A DNA stretch of 64,000 nucleotides from DASRHY01 sp046765875 (GCA_046765875.1 JBKPSJ010000099.1:20591-84590); one strand, 5' to 3'. Shown: positions 24,498-34,800, counted from the first letter of the stretch. A program made the numbers and translations. The notes: generated by a model not told the origin, from the letters alone.

Positions 24498-25418
24498 ATG
24501 CGAGACTTCCGCTTCTCGTCCAACATCTTCGGCATTACGTCCGCCGACGCGTTCGCGGAGAGGTGCCGACAGGCCGAGCGCCTCGGCTACGACACCGTCT
24601 TCGCACCGGACCATTTGGGCGCGCCCGCACCATTTCCACTGCTCATAGCGGCGGCGAACGCGACCGAGCGACTGCGGGTCGGAACGCTTGTACTCAACGT
24701 GCCGTGGTGGAATTCAGCGCTGCTGGCCCGAGAGATCGCGACGACCGACATCCTCACCGACGGACGACTGGAGGTCGGACTCGGCGCCGGACATATGAAG
24801 TGGGAGTTCGACCATGCGGAGGTTCTCTGGGAACCGTTCGGCGCACGGGCAGATCGACTCGACACGGCTATCCGCGAACTTGAACGTCATTTCACCGCCG
24901 TTCTGCAAGAACTCCCCGGCGGTCGCTCGCCGCGGCCATTGCAATGTCGCGGATTCAACGGTTCGGGGCCACCGCTGATTGTCGGCGGAACCGGCGATCG
25001 GATCCTGAGGATCGCCGCCGAGTATGCCGATACCGTCGCGATCGCCGGTGCCTACCAGGTCAAAGGCAAGCCGCCTGGCACGTTCCGACTGGGCACGGCG
25101 ACGGAGGCCGACGAGCGGATCGCCTTCGCGCGTAGTCAGGCCGGCGAGCGATCCGCCGCCATCGAATGGCATGTACTCATCCAGATGGTGGTACAAACCG
25201 ACAACCGCCGCGCCACCGCTGAGGAGTTGGTAGCGGAATTCGGTCCCGACCTCACGGTCGATGAGTTGCTCGAAACACCGTTCCTGCTGATAGGGGCGGT
25301 CGCGGAAATGGCCGATCAACTCGCACGAAACCGTGACCGCTACGGGTTCTCGTACATCACCGTTCACGAGCCATACCTTGAGGCCTTCGCGCCAGTCATC
25401 GAACACCTTCGTTCCTGA
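24498..25418 (+). CDS. LLM-class F420-dependent oxidoreductase
   Basis: A 306-aa luciferase-like TIM-barrel protein (RQAERLGYDTVFAPDHLGAPAPFPLL, NATERLRVGTLVLNVPWWNSALLAREIATTDILTDGRLEVGLGAGHMKWEFDH, GGTGDRILRIAAEYADTVAI). The GRLEVGLGAG block is typical of actinobacterial F420-using members. It would reduce or oxidise an unidentified substrate with F420. The last gene of the six-gene run; its 3' end overlaps a decayed FAD oxidase on the other strand by 23 bp. Confidence 0.87.
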   Translation: MRDFRFSSNIFGITSADAFAERCRQAERLGYDTVFAPDHLGAPAPFPLLIAAANATERLRVGTLVLNVPWWNSALLAREIATTDILTDGRLEVGLGAGHMKWEFDHAEVLWEPFGARADRLDTAIRELERHFTAVLQELPGGRSPRPLQCRGFNGSGPPLIVGGTGDRILRIAAEYADTVAIAGAYQVKGKPPGTFRLGTATEADERIAFARSQAGERSAAIEWHVLIQMVVQTDNRRATAEELVAEFGPDLTVDELLETPFLLIGAVAEMADQLARNRDRYGFSYITVHEPYLEAFAPVIEHLRS

Positions 25419-25697
25419 AATCGATCGCTCGGATCGCAAACCAGGCCCTGACACGAACCGGTCTGACCGTCTGACTCATGCGGGTCGGGATATTCTGGTT
25501 GTGGTGGAAAGCATTGTCCGGGTCGTACTTGGCCTTGACCTCGGCGAGTCGCCGATAGGTTTCGTCGCCGTACGCCTCTCCAAGCCGGCTGCCGCCGTCG
25601 TCTGAATCAAGGAAATTCACGTAGACGCTGGAATCAGCGGTACGGCTGAAGAGCCTCGAGGAATCCGCGTGCCCAGGCGTTCTCGGAGTCGGCCAGC
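25396..25697 (-). pseudogene. 3' remnant of a berberine-type FAD-linked oxidase, frameshifted
   Basis: The minus strand reads LADSENAWARGFLEALQPYR in one frame and DSSVYVNFLDSDDGGSRL then YRRLAEVKAKYDPDNAFHHNQNIP in another. Together these are the BBE domain that ends FAD-linked oxidases. One extra base near 25635-25639 separates the two. The FAD-binding half is absent: at about 25697 the homology stops and a plus-strand HxlR fragment begins. The last 23 bp overlap the LLM gene. Confidence 0.72.
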
Positions 25698-26327
25698 TGG
25701 ACGCCCTTGATCATCCGCAACCTGCACCTGGGCTGCGACAGCTTCACCACGATCCTGGAGGGTGCGCCGGGTCTGTCCCGCACCCTGCTCTCGCAGCGAC
25801 TCAGGCAACTCGAACGTTTCGGCATCGTCGCGTCCGAGCCCAAGCCGGACGGACGTGGAAGCCGGTACGAACTCACGCCGGCCGGTCTGGACCGGTACAA
25901 GGTCTGTGAGTTGCTCGGTGAGTGGGGCGCCGCTTGGCTCGAGATCGCGCCCGAGCACATCGACCCCTTCGTGGCGCTGTGGTCGATGTGCAATGCGCTT
26001 CGCCGGGACCGGCTTCCGGATCAGCGGGTCGTCATCAGCTTCGACTTCACCCGCGGCCGGCGGCACGAGCGTTATTGGCTGCTGATCGAGCATGGAGATA
26101 CCGAGATCTGCAAGGAGTATTCGGGCCTGGACGAGGACCTGTACGTCACCGCTGAAGCCGAGGCATTCGTCAAATGGCACGCGGGCCGACTCAGCTGGGC
26201 GGAGGCCACCCGCGACGGCCGCATCAGCGTGCATGGTCGACTGCCGCTCGTTCGAGCCTTTCCCACCTGGAACGGCCGCAGTCTGTTCGCACACGTCAAA
26301 CCGGCGATAACGGTCGCGGCAATCTGA
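25698..26327 (+). pseudogene. 5'-truncated HxlR-type regulator with SCP2-like domain
   Basis: Homology starts abruptly at WTPLIIRNLHLGCDSFTTILEG, which in HxlR regulators is residue 20-25, continues through SRTLLSQRLRQLERFGIVA (recognition helix and wing) and RYELTPAGLDRYKVCELLGEWGAAWLE, and ends with an SCP2-like domain (VVISFDFTRGRRHERYWLLIE to PLVRAFPTWNGRSL). There is no start codon or ribosome-binding site in the right place; the only early candidate is TTG 25707. The missing N-terminus abuts the truncated FAD oxidase, so both lost their 5' ends together. Confidence 0.72.
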
Positions 26328-26412
26328 CGCGCATCGGCATTCTGCTCGACTCTGGCGGAGGTCAGTGATGTAGTGGTCAGGAGGGGCTTTGTAGGTCAGG
26401 GGGTGAGGGTCG

Positions 26413-27993
26413 ATGGCGTGTGACCGAACGATCCCGGGGGATGTGGTCATCCGGTTCGAGCCGCGGGAACCGGTGAGCGACCCGACGCTCGACATCGCCG
26501 TACCGCAGGCCGCGGCTCGCACCGCCAAACACAGGCTGGTCACGATAGGCGACTCATTGACCGAAGGGTTCATGAGCGCGGCGGTGTTCCGTACAGACCT
26601 GTCCTGGCCGGCGATCACGGCGTACGAACTCGGCCTGAGCGCGCAGGAGTTTCGTTTCCCGACGTACGAATGGCCCCAGGGTCCCGGCGGGCTCCCACTG
26701 GACCTGGAGCGGCTCGCCTCGGCGTTCCAGCAACGCTTCGGTGATCGGCTGGACTTCTGGGAGTACGTGCCTGCCACGTTGTGGCTGCGCAAGTACATGG
26801 ACGCCATCGAGGACTATTGGGAGCGTGGTGAGGGCGCCACCAAGCCGACGGTGGACGAGCCGTTCCACAACATGGCCGTGTACGGGTGGGACCTGTTAGA
26901 CACCCAACTGCTCACCGCCGACAGAGTGGTCGCACGTATTGGGTCGCCTCACGACAGCCTGTTCAACCAGGTCGTTGAAAACAATGGCGACCACGCCGCA
27001 TGGCCGGTCCTGAAGGGCGCGGACAGCGGCACTGTGCTGGACGCCGCGGTGAGGCTCGGAACCACGGATGGCATCGAGACCATGGTGGTCATGCTCGGTG
27101 CAAACAACGCCCTCGGATCCGTTGTCAGTCTGCAGCCGTGCTGGACCGCCGAGAACTACCTTGACCTGGAGCCCGAACAACGGCTGATAGCCAAGCGGAA
27201 CTACAACGTCTGGCGACCGGAACACTTCGCGGCCGAGTGGGCCACGCTGGTCGAGCGGCTGCGCGCGGTGGAGGCGCAGCACGTGATCGTGGCGACCGTG
27301 CCCGCCGTCACCATCGCCCCCATCGCACGTGGGGTAACCGGCAAGATCGCGCCTCAGTCACGGTATTTCCCCTACTACACAAGGCCCTGGATCACAGATG
27401 CGGACTTCGACAAGGACCGGGACCCGCATCTCACCGTTGACGAGGCCAGAGCAGTCGACTCCGCGATCGACGCATACAACGACACGATCGTCGCCTCGGT
27501 GGCGGCCGCGCGACGCGACGGACTGGACTGGTACGTCTTCGACGTCGCCGGCCTGCTGGACCGCCTGGCAACCCGCAGATACATCGAGAGCCCGTGGGCA
27601 CGCCCGTCGTGGTGGACGCCGTACGAGCTGCCCGAAGCACTGCGCGATCTCACCCCGGTGCCCAACACCCGGTTCTTCCGGGCCGGCCCACAGGGCCGTA
27701 CCGACGGCGGCCTGTTCTCCCTCGACGGGGTACACCCGACCACGATCGGCTACGGGCTGATCGCCCAGGAAGTCATCAAGATCATGCAACTCGCCGGCGT
27801 CGAGTTCACTACAAGAGACGGACAGGCCCGCCGGGGACCGGTCGTCGTGGACTTCGCGCGCCTGATCGCCGCTGACACTCTCATCTCTCACCCGCCCGCA
27901 ATCATCTCGCCGACGCTCAGCCTCCTGGGCTGGCTGGACGAACGACTTGACTGGGTGAAGCGGATTCTCCCGTTCATGCCGTCACCGCTGTGA
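26413..27993 (+). CDS. SGNH/GDSL-family hydrolase
   Basis: A 526-aa protein. LVTIGDSLTEGF is block I with the nucleophile Ser, VMLGANNALGS supplies the block III Asn, and DGVHPTTIGYGLIAQEV the catalytic Asp-His pair. It is much longer than a minimal SGNH domain (about 200 aa) because of insertions between the blocks, including YTRPWITDADFDKDRDPHL and RYIESPWARPSWWTP. No signal peptide is visible, so it is likely cytoplasmic. It would be an esterase or acyltransferase-type enzyme. It stands alone between a decayed regulator and a gene-poor stretch. Confidence 0.85.
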   Translation: MACDRTIPGDVVIRFEPREPVSDPTLDIAVPQAAARTAKHRLVTIGDSLTEGFMSAAVFRTDLSWPAITAYELGLSAQEFRFPTYEWPQGPGGLPLDLERLASAFQQRFGDRLDFWEYVPATLWLRKYMDAIEDYWERGEGATKPTVDEPFHNMAVYGWDLLDTQLLTADRVVARIGSPHDSLFNQVVENNGDHAAWPVLKGADSGTVLDAAVRLGTTDGIETMVVMLGANNALGSVVSLQPCWTAENYLDLEPEQRLIAKRNYNVWRPEHFAAEWATLVERLRAVEAQHVIVATVPAVTIAPIARGVTGKIAPQSRYFPYYTRPWITDADFDKDRDPHLTVDEARAVDSAIDAYNDTIVASVAAARRDGLDWYVFDVAGLLDRLATRRYIESPWARPSWWTPYELPEALRDLTPVPNTRFFRAGPQGRTDGGLFSLDGVHPTTIGYGLIAQEVIKIMQLAGVEFTTRDGQARRGPVVVDFARLIAADTLISHPPAIISPTLSLLGWLDERLDWVKRILPFMPSPL

Positions 27994-28303
27994 AATAGTT
28001 GTCGGACTGTGGGTGAACGGTTCGGCGCCGAACGAGGTGCTCGCCGCGACCACGATCACCGGCGATACACCGTGCTACGCCACCAACGTCGTGTACCGGA
28101 CGGACACCGCTTCGGCGAGGAGCTTCCTCCAGCCGTACGTCGCATTGCCATAGGCCGGCAGAGTCATTGCCGCAAGCAACGGCGCCGCGGTCGGCCGGAT
28201 CGACGCCGGTCCCGCGCGCGTACGGCGCGCCCACAGTGGTCGCCCCATTCGTGGTAGCCGCAAGCTGGAAGCGGGGCCAGTGACCTCTCTGAGGTGAGTC
28301 GTC
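27994..28303. other. 310-bp stretch with no supported gene
   Basis: Several short frames are open on both strands, including VNGSAPNEVLAATTITG on the plus strand, which ends at a stop after about 45 codons. None has both a start with a ribosome-binding site and recognisable homology. A GAGGTGAG site at the right edge serves the small gene at 28304. Confidence 0.35.
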
Positions 28304-28435
28304 ATGACGCAAACCAGAAGCAAAACCCGGACCTGGACACTCGCGATCGTGCTCGCGGCAATCGCCGTCCTGGTCATCGTGCTGCTCGTGTTGTACGCCG
28401 GAGGTGGCAGCGGAGGCGGCGGAGGCGGCTACTGA
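28304..28435 (+). CDS. 43-aa single-pass membrane peptide with glycine-rich tail
   Basis: ATG 28304 is 5 nt after GAGGTGAG. The product has a basic start (MTQTRSKTRTW), one strongly hydrophobic helix (TLAIVLAAIAVLVIVLLVLYA) and a short GGGSGGGGGGY tail. By charge, the basic end should be cytoplasmic and the glycine tail outside. I know of similar short helix-plus-glycine-tail proteins in actinobacteria but of no assigned function. The translation signal and codon use make it a credible gene. Confidence 0.6.
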   Translation: MTQTRSKTRTWTLAIVLAAIAVLVIVLLVLYAGGGSGGGGGGY

Positions 28436-28619
28436 ACCGCCGGACCCCGCTCCAGGCGCATCACATACTCCTCTGCGGGTCGAGCCGCCGCTGCCAGCGT
28501 GCGCCCCGCGTCCGAGACCCCGCAGAGTCACCGGTCCGCCACGCCGGGGCCGAAGGTCTCTATCGACGAAAGGGATGCGATGCCGAAATGAGTCATCTTC
28601 GTTTACCGTGTCGCTAGGG
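28436..28619. other. Intergenic stretch before the SARP gene
   Basis: No gene is seen. An AAAGGGATGCG tract near 28570 could bind ribosomes for upstream frames, but no conserved product follows. Confidence 0.3.
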
Positions 28620-29855
28620 GTGGTGGCGTGGGGGGAAGACCAGCTGCGGATCAGCCTGCTCGGCGAGTTCACGGCGTCGTACGACGGCGCCGTGCTCGAT
28701 CTGGGCGGGCGGCTGCAGCGTGCCGTACTCGCCGTGCTGGTGCTGGCACGCGGCGAGATCGGACCGGCCGAGCGGCTCGCCGACGCGGTCTGGGGCGAGC
28801 GGGCGCCCGGCAACACGGCTGGTGCTCTTCAGTCCTATGTCTCGCACCTCCGCCGCAGCTTGCAGCCGGAGTCCCCGGCTCGGGCCCGGTCCTCGGTCGT
28901 CGTACGCGAGGGTGCCGGGTATGCCGTACGACTGCCCCCCGACGCGGTCGATGCCTGGCGGTTCGAGACGCTGCTGAACCAGACCACGACCTCCCCTGCG
29001 GAGGCCGCGGCCGTGCTGCGAGAGGCGCTCGCGCTGTGGCGCGGTCCGGCCCTGGCCGAGTACGCCGACGAGCCGTGGGCCGGCGCAGAGATCGCACGCC
29101 TGACCGAGTTGCGAAACGTCGGCAGGGAACGGCTGCTCGCCGCTCGTCTCGATCTCGGAGAGGCGGCTCTCGCCGCTGCCGAGCTGGAGGGGATGGTCGC
29201 CGAGGAGCCGCTGCGGGAGGAGCGCTGGCGGCTGCTCGCGCTCGGGTTGTACCGCGCCCACCGGCAGGCCGACGCCCTTGCCGCACTTCGACGTGCCCGC
29301 GAGACCCTGGCCGACGAACTCGGCGTCGATCCCGGTCCGGCGCTGCGCGAACTGGAGGCGCAGGTACTCGCGCAGTCGCCCGAGCTGGTTCCGGCTAGGC
29401 AGCCACGGGATGAGCCGGCGGAGCCTGCGCGGGCCTCCGCACAGGACCACAACGGTCTGGTCGACCGGGACCGCGAGCTCGCCGCACTACGGTCGATGCT
29501 GGACGGACTCGCGGACGGGCAGCCTGGCCTGCTGTTGCTCGAGGGTCCGGCCGGGATCGGCAAGACCCGGCTGCTTGCCGAGGCGCGCAGGCTCGCGGCT
29601 GAGCGGTCCGTGCGGGTGCTGTCGGCCCGCGGGAGCGCATTGGAGAGTGCGTTCGCGTTCGGCGTCGTACGTCAGCTGTTCGAGGCGGAGGTCGGCGACT
29701 CGGAACGTCGCGACGAACTGCTGCGTGGTGCCGCGGCAGGAGACCTAGCCAAGCTCGACGTAGACGAGATCTGTCGACTGACCCGATCATGGGATGGGCC
29801 CGACAGCGCGCTGCCCAACAGCGAGCCGGACACGTGGAGTGGTTCTCATGCCTGA
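28620..29855 (+). CDS. SARP-family regulator, truncated within its ATPase domain
   Basis: The N-terminal part is intact: a winged-helix Trans_reg_C domain (LRISLLGEFTASYDGAVLDLGGRLQRAVLAVLVL...RLADAVWGE) and a BTAD domain (DAWRFETLL to ADALAALRRARETLADELGVDPGPALRELEAQVL). Next comes an LAL-type AAA domain starting GLVDRDRELAALRSML with Walker A GPAGIGKT. Soon after VVRQLFEAEVGDSERRDELLRGAAAG, at about 29745, the sequence turns into 37 unrelated residues and stops. Full-length relatives run to about 1,000 residues. GTG 28620 or 28623 is the likely start. The stop overlaps the ATG of the SRPBCC gene. DNA binding may persist without ATP control. Confidence 0.75.
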   Translation: MVAWGEDQLRISLLGEFTASYDGAVLDLGGRLQRAVLAVLVLARGEIGPAERLADAVWGERAPGNTAGALQSYVSHLRRSLQPESPARARSSVVVREGAGYAVRLPPDAVDAWRFETLLNQTTTSPAEAAAVLREALALWRGPALAEYADEPWAGAEIARLTELRNVGRERLLAARLDLGEAALAAAELEGMVAEEPLREERWRLLALGLYRAHRQADALAALRRARETLADELGVDPGPALRELEAQVLAQSPELVPARQPRDEPAEPARASAQDHNGLVDRDRELAALRSMLDGLADGQPGLLLLEGPAGIGKTRLLAEARRLAAERSVRVLSARGSALESAFAFGVVRQLFEAEVGDSERRDELLRGAAAGDLAKLDVDEICRLTRSWDGPDSALPNSEPDTWSGSHA

Positions 29856-30300
29856 ACGTCACATCACGGTGCAACGTCGCATGTCTGCGTCCACGGGTTC
29901 CGTATGGGCCCTGTACGCCGACTTCCCTAATCTCGCGAGCCATTGGAGTGGCCTCAGGGCGACGAGAGTCATCGGCGACCAGACCAGCGGCGTGGGCGCT
30001 CGCCGCCGCGTCGAACTGAAGCCGATCGGCAGCATGGATGAAACCGTCACCACGTGGGAGGAGGGTCGCAGAATCGACACACAGAATCAGCCGAGCGTGT
30101 CGGTGCCGTTCAAGCAGGCCGAGTCCACGCTCACGCTCGAGCCCGACGACGACGGGACGTTGGCCACGTTCGACTATCGATATGTACCCAGGGGTGGCCC
30201 GATCGGCCGATTCACCGGCCCATTGATCGACAAGATGCTCACGGCGACCTTCACCGACATGCTGGCGGCCACCGAGAAGGCCGCCATCGCGAACGGGTAG
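29848..30300 (+). CDS. SRPBCC-family protein
   Basis: A 150-aa helix-grip protein: HITVQRRMSASTGSVWALYADFPNLASHWSGL at the start, VGARRRVELKPIGSMDETVTTWEEG in the sheet, and a C-terminal helix LIDKMLTATFTDMLAATEKAA. It resembles polyketide cyclase/dehydrase-type SRPBCC members. ATG 29848 overlaps the end of the truncated SARP frame; only a weak AGTGG precedes it, so it may depend on translational coupling. Confidence 0.82.
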   Translation: MPERHITVQRRMSASTGSVWALYADFPNLASHWSGLRATRVIGDQTSGVGARRRVELKPIGSMDETVTTWEEGRRIDTQNQPSVSVPFKQAESTLTLEPDDDGTLATFDYRYVPRGGPIGRFTGPLIDKMLTATFTDMLAATEKAAIANG

Positions 30301-30607
30301 CGAGCCTAGATCTGCCCAACGTCCGGAGCAGCGGCTGATCGTGAAAGTGCAAAGGGTGTCGATGATCGGACGAGTCATTCCGCCCAGATGATGCTCGGCG
30401 CCGCTCGCGTCGAACTGTGGTATCCAGGTTTGTTCTCCGCTCTGGCTCTACCCGTCGCGGTCCGCGCCGGTGCCTGCACTGGCGGTGTTCGCGTCCCGGC
30501 GACCGCGGCTGACCTCGACCGGTGTGGCGTCTCGCCCGATCGCGGTGTTGCGCGCATAGCCCGTGTCATCCCGCGTCGAAGGGTCACGCAGCCCTACATT
30601 TGCGGGC
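30301..30607. other. 307-bp stretch with no supported gene
   Basis: No conserved product was recognised on either strand. TACATT at 30595-30600 is 7 nt before the next ATG and is a candidate -10 box. Confidence 0.35.
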
Positions 30608-31246
30608 ATGGCCGATATCTTGCTTGGCCTCCTCGCGATCCTCGCCGGAGGCTTGATGCTCGTCGCGGGTCAGTACGTCCTGCGGCTCATTCTGCCCATC
30701 TGGGGCTTCTTCGCCGGGTTCGCGGCCGGTGCCGGACTCGTGGCCGAGTTCGCCGATGAGCGATTTCTGGGCACTGTGCTCGGCTGGCTGCTTGGCCTGG
30801 TACTAGGCCTGGTCCTCGCGATCCTTGCCTACTTCTTCTATGCCGTCGCCGTCATCTTTGCCATGGCCTCGTTCGGCTTCGCGATCGGCTCCGGTCTCGT
30901 CGTGGCGATCGGAATCGACTGGAACTGGCTGGCCGTTCTGGCGGGCCTCCTGGTCGGCGGAATCGTCGGTGTGGCCTCGATCTTCCTCGACATCCCCATG
31001 ATCGTCCTCATCGTCCTCGGCTCCATCGCGGGCGCGGTCAGCGTGGTCGCCGGCCTCATGCTGCTTGCAGGCTCGCTGAACTCCGCCGACTTCACCCGGG
31101 CGACCTTTACCGAGACCGTCAAGGACAGCTGGGGCTGGTACCTGACGCTGCTCGTGCTGGCCGTCCTCGGCATCATCATCCAGGCACGGCAGAGGGCCGT
31201 GATGCGCCGCACGATTCACGCGTACTGGTCCGCCCAGGCGCCCTGA
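30608..31246 (+). CDS. DUF4203-like multi-pass membrane protein
   Basis: A 212-aa very hydrophobic protein with about seven helices (ILLGLLAILAGGLMLVAGQYVLRLILPIWGFFAGFAAGAG, VLGWLLGLVLGLVLAILAYFFYAVAVIFAMASFGFAIGSGL, and so on), short charged loops and a basic C-terminus (QARQRAVMRRTIHAYW). The pattern of Gly-rich helices fits the DUF4203 group. Function unknown. A longer in-frame start at 30563 lacks a site; ATG 30608 with TACATT 7 nt upstream suggests leaderless transcription. Confidence 0.7.
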   Translation: MADILLGLLAILAGGLMLVAGQYVLRLILPIWGFFAGFAAGAGLVAEFADERFLGTVLGWLLGLVLGLVLAILAYFFYAVAVIFAMASFGFAIGSGLVVAIGIDWNWLAVLAGLLVGGIVGVASIFLDIPMIVLIVLGSIAGAVSVVAGLMLLAGSLNSADFTRATFTETVKDSWGWYLTLLVLAVLGIIIQARQRAVMRRTIHAYWSAQAP

Positions 31247-31298
31247 TCTGCGGTCGCAGCTCCTCGAGCGGCATCGGACGCTGTCGGACAATTGCCCC

Positions 31299-31640
31299 AT
31301 GGTCGAGGTTGATCCCGAGCGATTCGAGGCGATGGTCAGCGAGGCGCTCGACGGGATACCCGCGGAGCTGGGGGAACTGATGAGCAACGTGGCCATCACC
31401 GTGGAACACAACGAAGGGCCGGCGGGCCTACTGGGGCTCTACCGCGGCATCCCTTTGACCCGTCGCACGACGGCCTACGCCGGTGTGCTGCCCGACCGGA
31501 TCACGATCTACCGCCGTGCCATCTGCGCGGTCTGCCGCAGCGACCGAGAGGTCGTCGAGCAGGTTCGCCGGACGGTGGTCCACGAGGTTGGTCACCACTT
31601 CGGTATCGACGACGCGCGCCTGCGCGAACTCGGATGGTAA
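31299..31640 (+). CDS. Minimal metallopeptidase-family (zincin) protein
   Basis: A 113-aa protein of the small actinobacterial metallopeptidase family (PF06262). VVHEVGHHFGIDDARL provides HExxH and a downstream Asp as zinc ligands; VDPERFEAMVSEALDGIPAEL is the usual N-terminus and GLYRGIPLTRR the strand before the helix. Full family length. Whether it cleaves proteins in vivo is not established for most members. GACAAT 6 nt before the ATG hints at a leaderless message. Confidence 0.85.
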   Translation: MVEVDPERFEAMVSEALDGIPAELGELMSNVAITVEHNEGPAGLLGLYRGIPLTRRTTAYAGVLPDRITIYRRAICAVCRSDREVVEQVRRTVVHEVGHHFGIDDARLRELGW

Positions 31641-31876
31641 GAAGCCGCCAACATCCGGTTCTGCCGCGAGAGTGAAGCGCGATCATGCCGACGAGTGCGC
31701 GCTGGTCGTGGTATTTGCATGTTCTGCGGCCGCCCAACCGCCCGCCGCCGATACGGGAAAGTGACCAGGTCGTGAACGGCTCTGGTCGCGATCCGGTCGC
31801 AACCGTGCGGAGGCTCGACAGTGGTAGCGTCCGCCCCGATCCTGGTGAGGCCTGGGGCGATCGAAGTGGGGGCACG

Positions 31877-34800
31877 ATGAAACTTGTCGCGGCGCACGTT
31901 CGTGCGGCAGTGGGTTTGGCGCTTCCGGTGGTGCTGCTGACGCCAGTCGGCGCCCTGCCGGCGGGAGCGAACCCGTCCGGGACAGGCATCGTGATCAGCC
32001 AGGTCTACGGTGGCGGCGGCAACACGGGCGCGCCCTATCAGAACGACTACGTCGAGCTCTTCAACCCGACGCCGGTAGCGATCTCGCTGGCCGGCTGGTC
32101 CGTGCAGTACGCGAGCGCGACCGGCACTGGGAACTTCGGTGCGAACTCGGGCCAGCTGACGGAGCTGAGCGGGACCCTCGCGCCGGGCCAGTACTTGCTC
32201 GTCCAGGAGGGAGCCGGCGCCGGGAACGGCGTACCGCTGCCGACGCCTGACGTGACCGATGCGACGCCGATCGCCATGTCAGCCGCGGCCGGCAAGGTGG
32301 CGCTCGTGAACACGACGACGCCGCTCGGCTGCAACGGCGGCTCGACCCCGTGCGACGCGGCCGCACTCGCAACCATCGTCGACCGGATCGGCTACGGCAA
32401 CGCGGACTTCTTCGAAGGCACCGCGGCGCCGGCGACCTCGAACACAACCGCCGCCGAGCGGCTCGGCGGCGGCTGCACCGATACCGACAACAACGGTCAG
32501 GACTTCGCCGTCGTGACACCGGCACCGCGCACGGGGGCCTCGCCAGGCCACAGCTGCTCGGGGACGCCGGGTACGCCGGCACTGTCGATCAACGACGTCT
32601 CACAGAGCGAGGGCAACTCCGGCACGACGACCTTCACCTTCACCGTCAGCCTCTCGAGCTCGGCCGGCGCGGGCGGCGTCACGTTCGACATCGCGACCGC
32701 CGACGGCACCGCGACCTCGCCGGACGACTTCACGGCCAAGTCGCTCACGGGCCAGTCGATCCCGGCCGGGAGCTCGAGCTACACCTTTGACGTGCTGGTC
32801 AACGGTGACACGCTCGACGAAGCCGACGAGACCTTCCTCGTCAACGTAACCAGCGTCACCGGTGCGACCGTCGTCGACGGCCAGGGCCAGGGGACGATCA
32901 CGAACGACGACTCCAATATCTGCGCGCAGTCCTTCACGCCGATCCCGCAGATCCAGGGAAGCGGCGCTACCGCGGCGATCACCGGCACCGTCACGACCGA
33001 GGGTGTCGTCGTCGGTGACTTCGAGGGCACCGCGGCCGACAGCGGCTTCTTCCTCCAGGACCCGGCCGGCGACGGCGACCCGGCCACCTCGGACGGCATC
33101 TTCGTCTTCACGGGGAATTCGAACCTCGTGAGCGCCGGTCAGGTCGTCCGGGTGACCGGCTTCGCGCGCGAGCGGTTCGGGCAGACGACGATCAACGGCA
33201 CGAACAGCAACACCTCTGCGGTGCCGGCAGCCAACATCGCGCAGTGTGGCGCCGGCAGCGTCACCCCCACCGACGTGGACCTCCCGTTCGCCAACGCGAG
33301 CTTCGCTGAGCGCTACGAGGGCATGCTGACGCGCTTCCCCCAGACGCTGACGATCGCCGAGTACTTCAACTACGACCGTTTCGGCGAGATCGTGCTCGCG
33401 AAGCCGCTTCCGGGCGAGTCGCGGCCCTTCACCGGCACCGCGATCGACCCGCCGGGCGCCGCGGCGAACGCGCGGACACTCGCCAACAGCCTCAGCCGAA
33501 TCACGCTTGATGACGTGCAGAGCGCGCAGAATCCCGCGGTCCTGCGGCATCCGAACGGGCAGCCGTTCTCGCTGAACAACCGTTTCCGCGGCGGCGACAC
33601 CGTCCAGAACACGGTGGGCGTGCTCGGCTTCGACTTCGACCTCTACCGGGTCTATCCCACCGGCCCCGCTCTCTACACCGCGGCGAATCCGCGCACGGCG
33701 GCACCCGAGCCGGTCGGCGGGACGACCCGTGTCGCGGCGATGAACACGCTGAACTTCTTCGTCACGGCCAACTACCCGACGGGCAACCCGCTCGACAACA
33801 AGTGCGGCCCTTCCAACAACCTAGAGTGCCGCGGCTGGGACAGTGACCAGCCCGACGAGTTCACGCGGCAGCGCACCAAACTGCTGCAGGCTCTTACCGG
33901 TCTGGACGGCGACATCATCGGGCTCAACGAACTCGAGAACTCGACGGGTACCGAGCCGCTCGACAGCATCGTGTCGGGGCTGCCGGGCTACGACTACATC
34001 CACACGGGCACGATCGGAACCGACGCGATCAAGGTCGGCATGATCTACCGCCGGTCCGTCGTCACTCCGGTCGGGCCGTACAAGCTTCTGACGAGCGCGG
34101 TCGACCCCCGGTTCATCGACACCAAGAGCCGCCCCGCGCTCGCGCAGACGTTCGACGTGAACGCGACCGGAGCCCGCTTCACGCTGGTCGTGAACCATCT
34201 CAAGTCGAAGGGCTCGGACTGCAACGACGTGGGCGACCCGGACCTCGGTGACGGCCAGGGCAACTGCAGCCAGACCAGGCGGGCGGCAGCCGAGGCTCTG
34301 GTCGACTGGCTCGCAACCGACCCGACGGGCAGCGGCGATCCCGACTACCTGATCATGGGCGACCTCAACTCGTACACGATGGAAAACACGCTCACCGAGA
34401 TCCAGGCCGGCTCTGACGACGTCGCCGGCACGAGCGACGACTTCACGAACCTGATCGCGCACTTCCAGGGCCCGCACGCGTACTCGTACATGTTCGACGG
34501 CCAGGCCGGCTACCTCGACCACGCGCTGGCGAACACGAGCATGCTCGGCCAGGTCACGGGTGCGGCCGACTGGCACATCAACTCGGACGAGCCCGACGTG
34601 CTCGACTACGACACGACTTTCAAGCCGCCGGAGCAGGAAGCGCTGTGGGAGCCCAACGCCTACCGGACCTCGGACCACGACCCGGTCGTCGTCGGGCTCA
34701 ACCCGAACGCCGCGCCGACCGTGAGTGCCGGCGGCTCGTACAGCGTCGCGGAGGGCGGTAGCGTCGCCGTCGGCGCGTCTGCCACCGACCCGAACGGCGA

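Noticed and set aside
27994..28303. Plus-strand frame NGSAPNEVLAATTITGDTPCYATNVVYRTDTAS
   Set aside because: It looks protein-like, but it has no start with a ribosome-binding site and ends after about 45 codons; evidence is too thin to call a gene or remnant.
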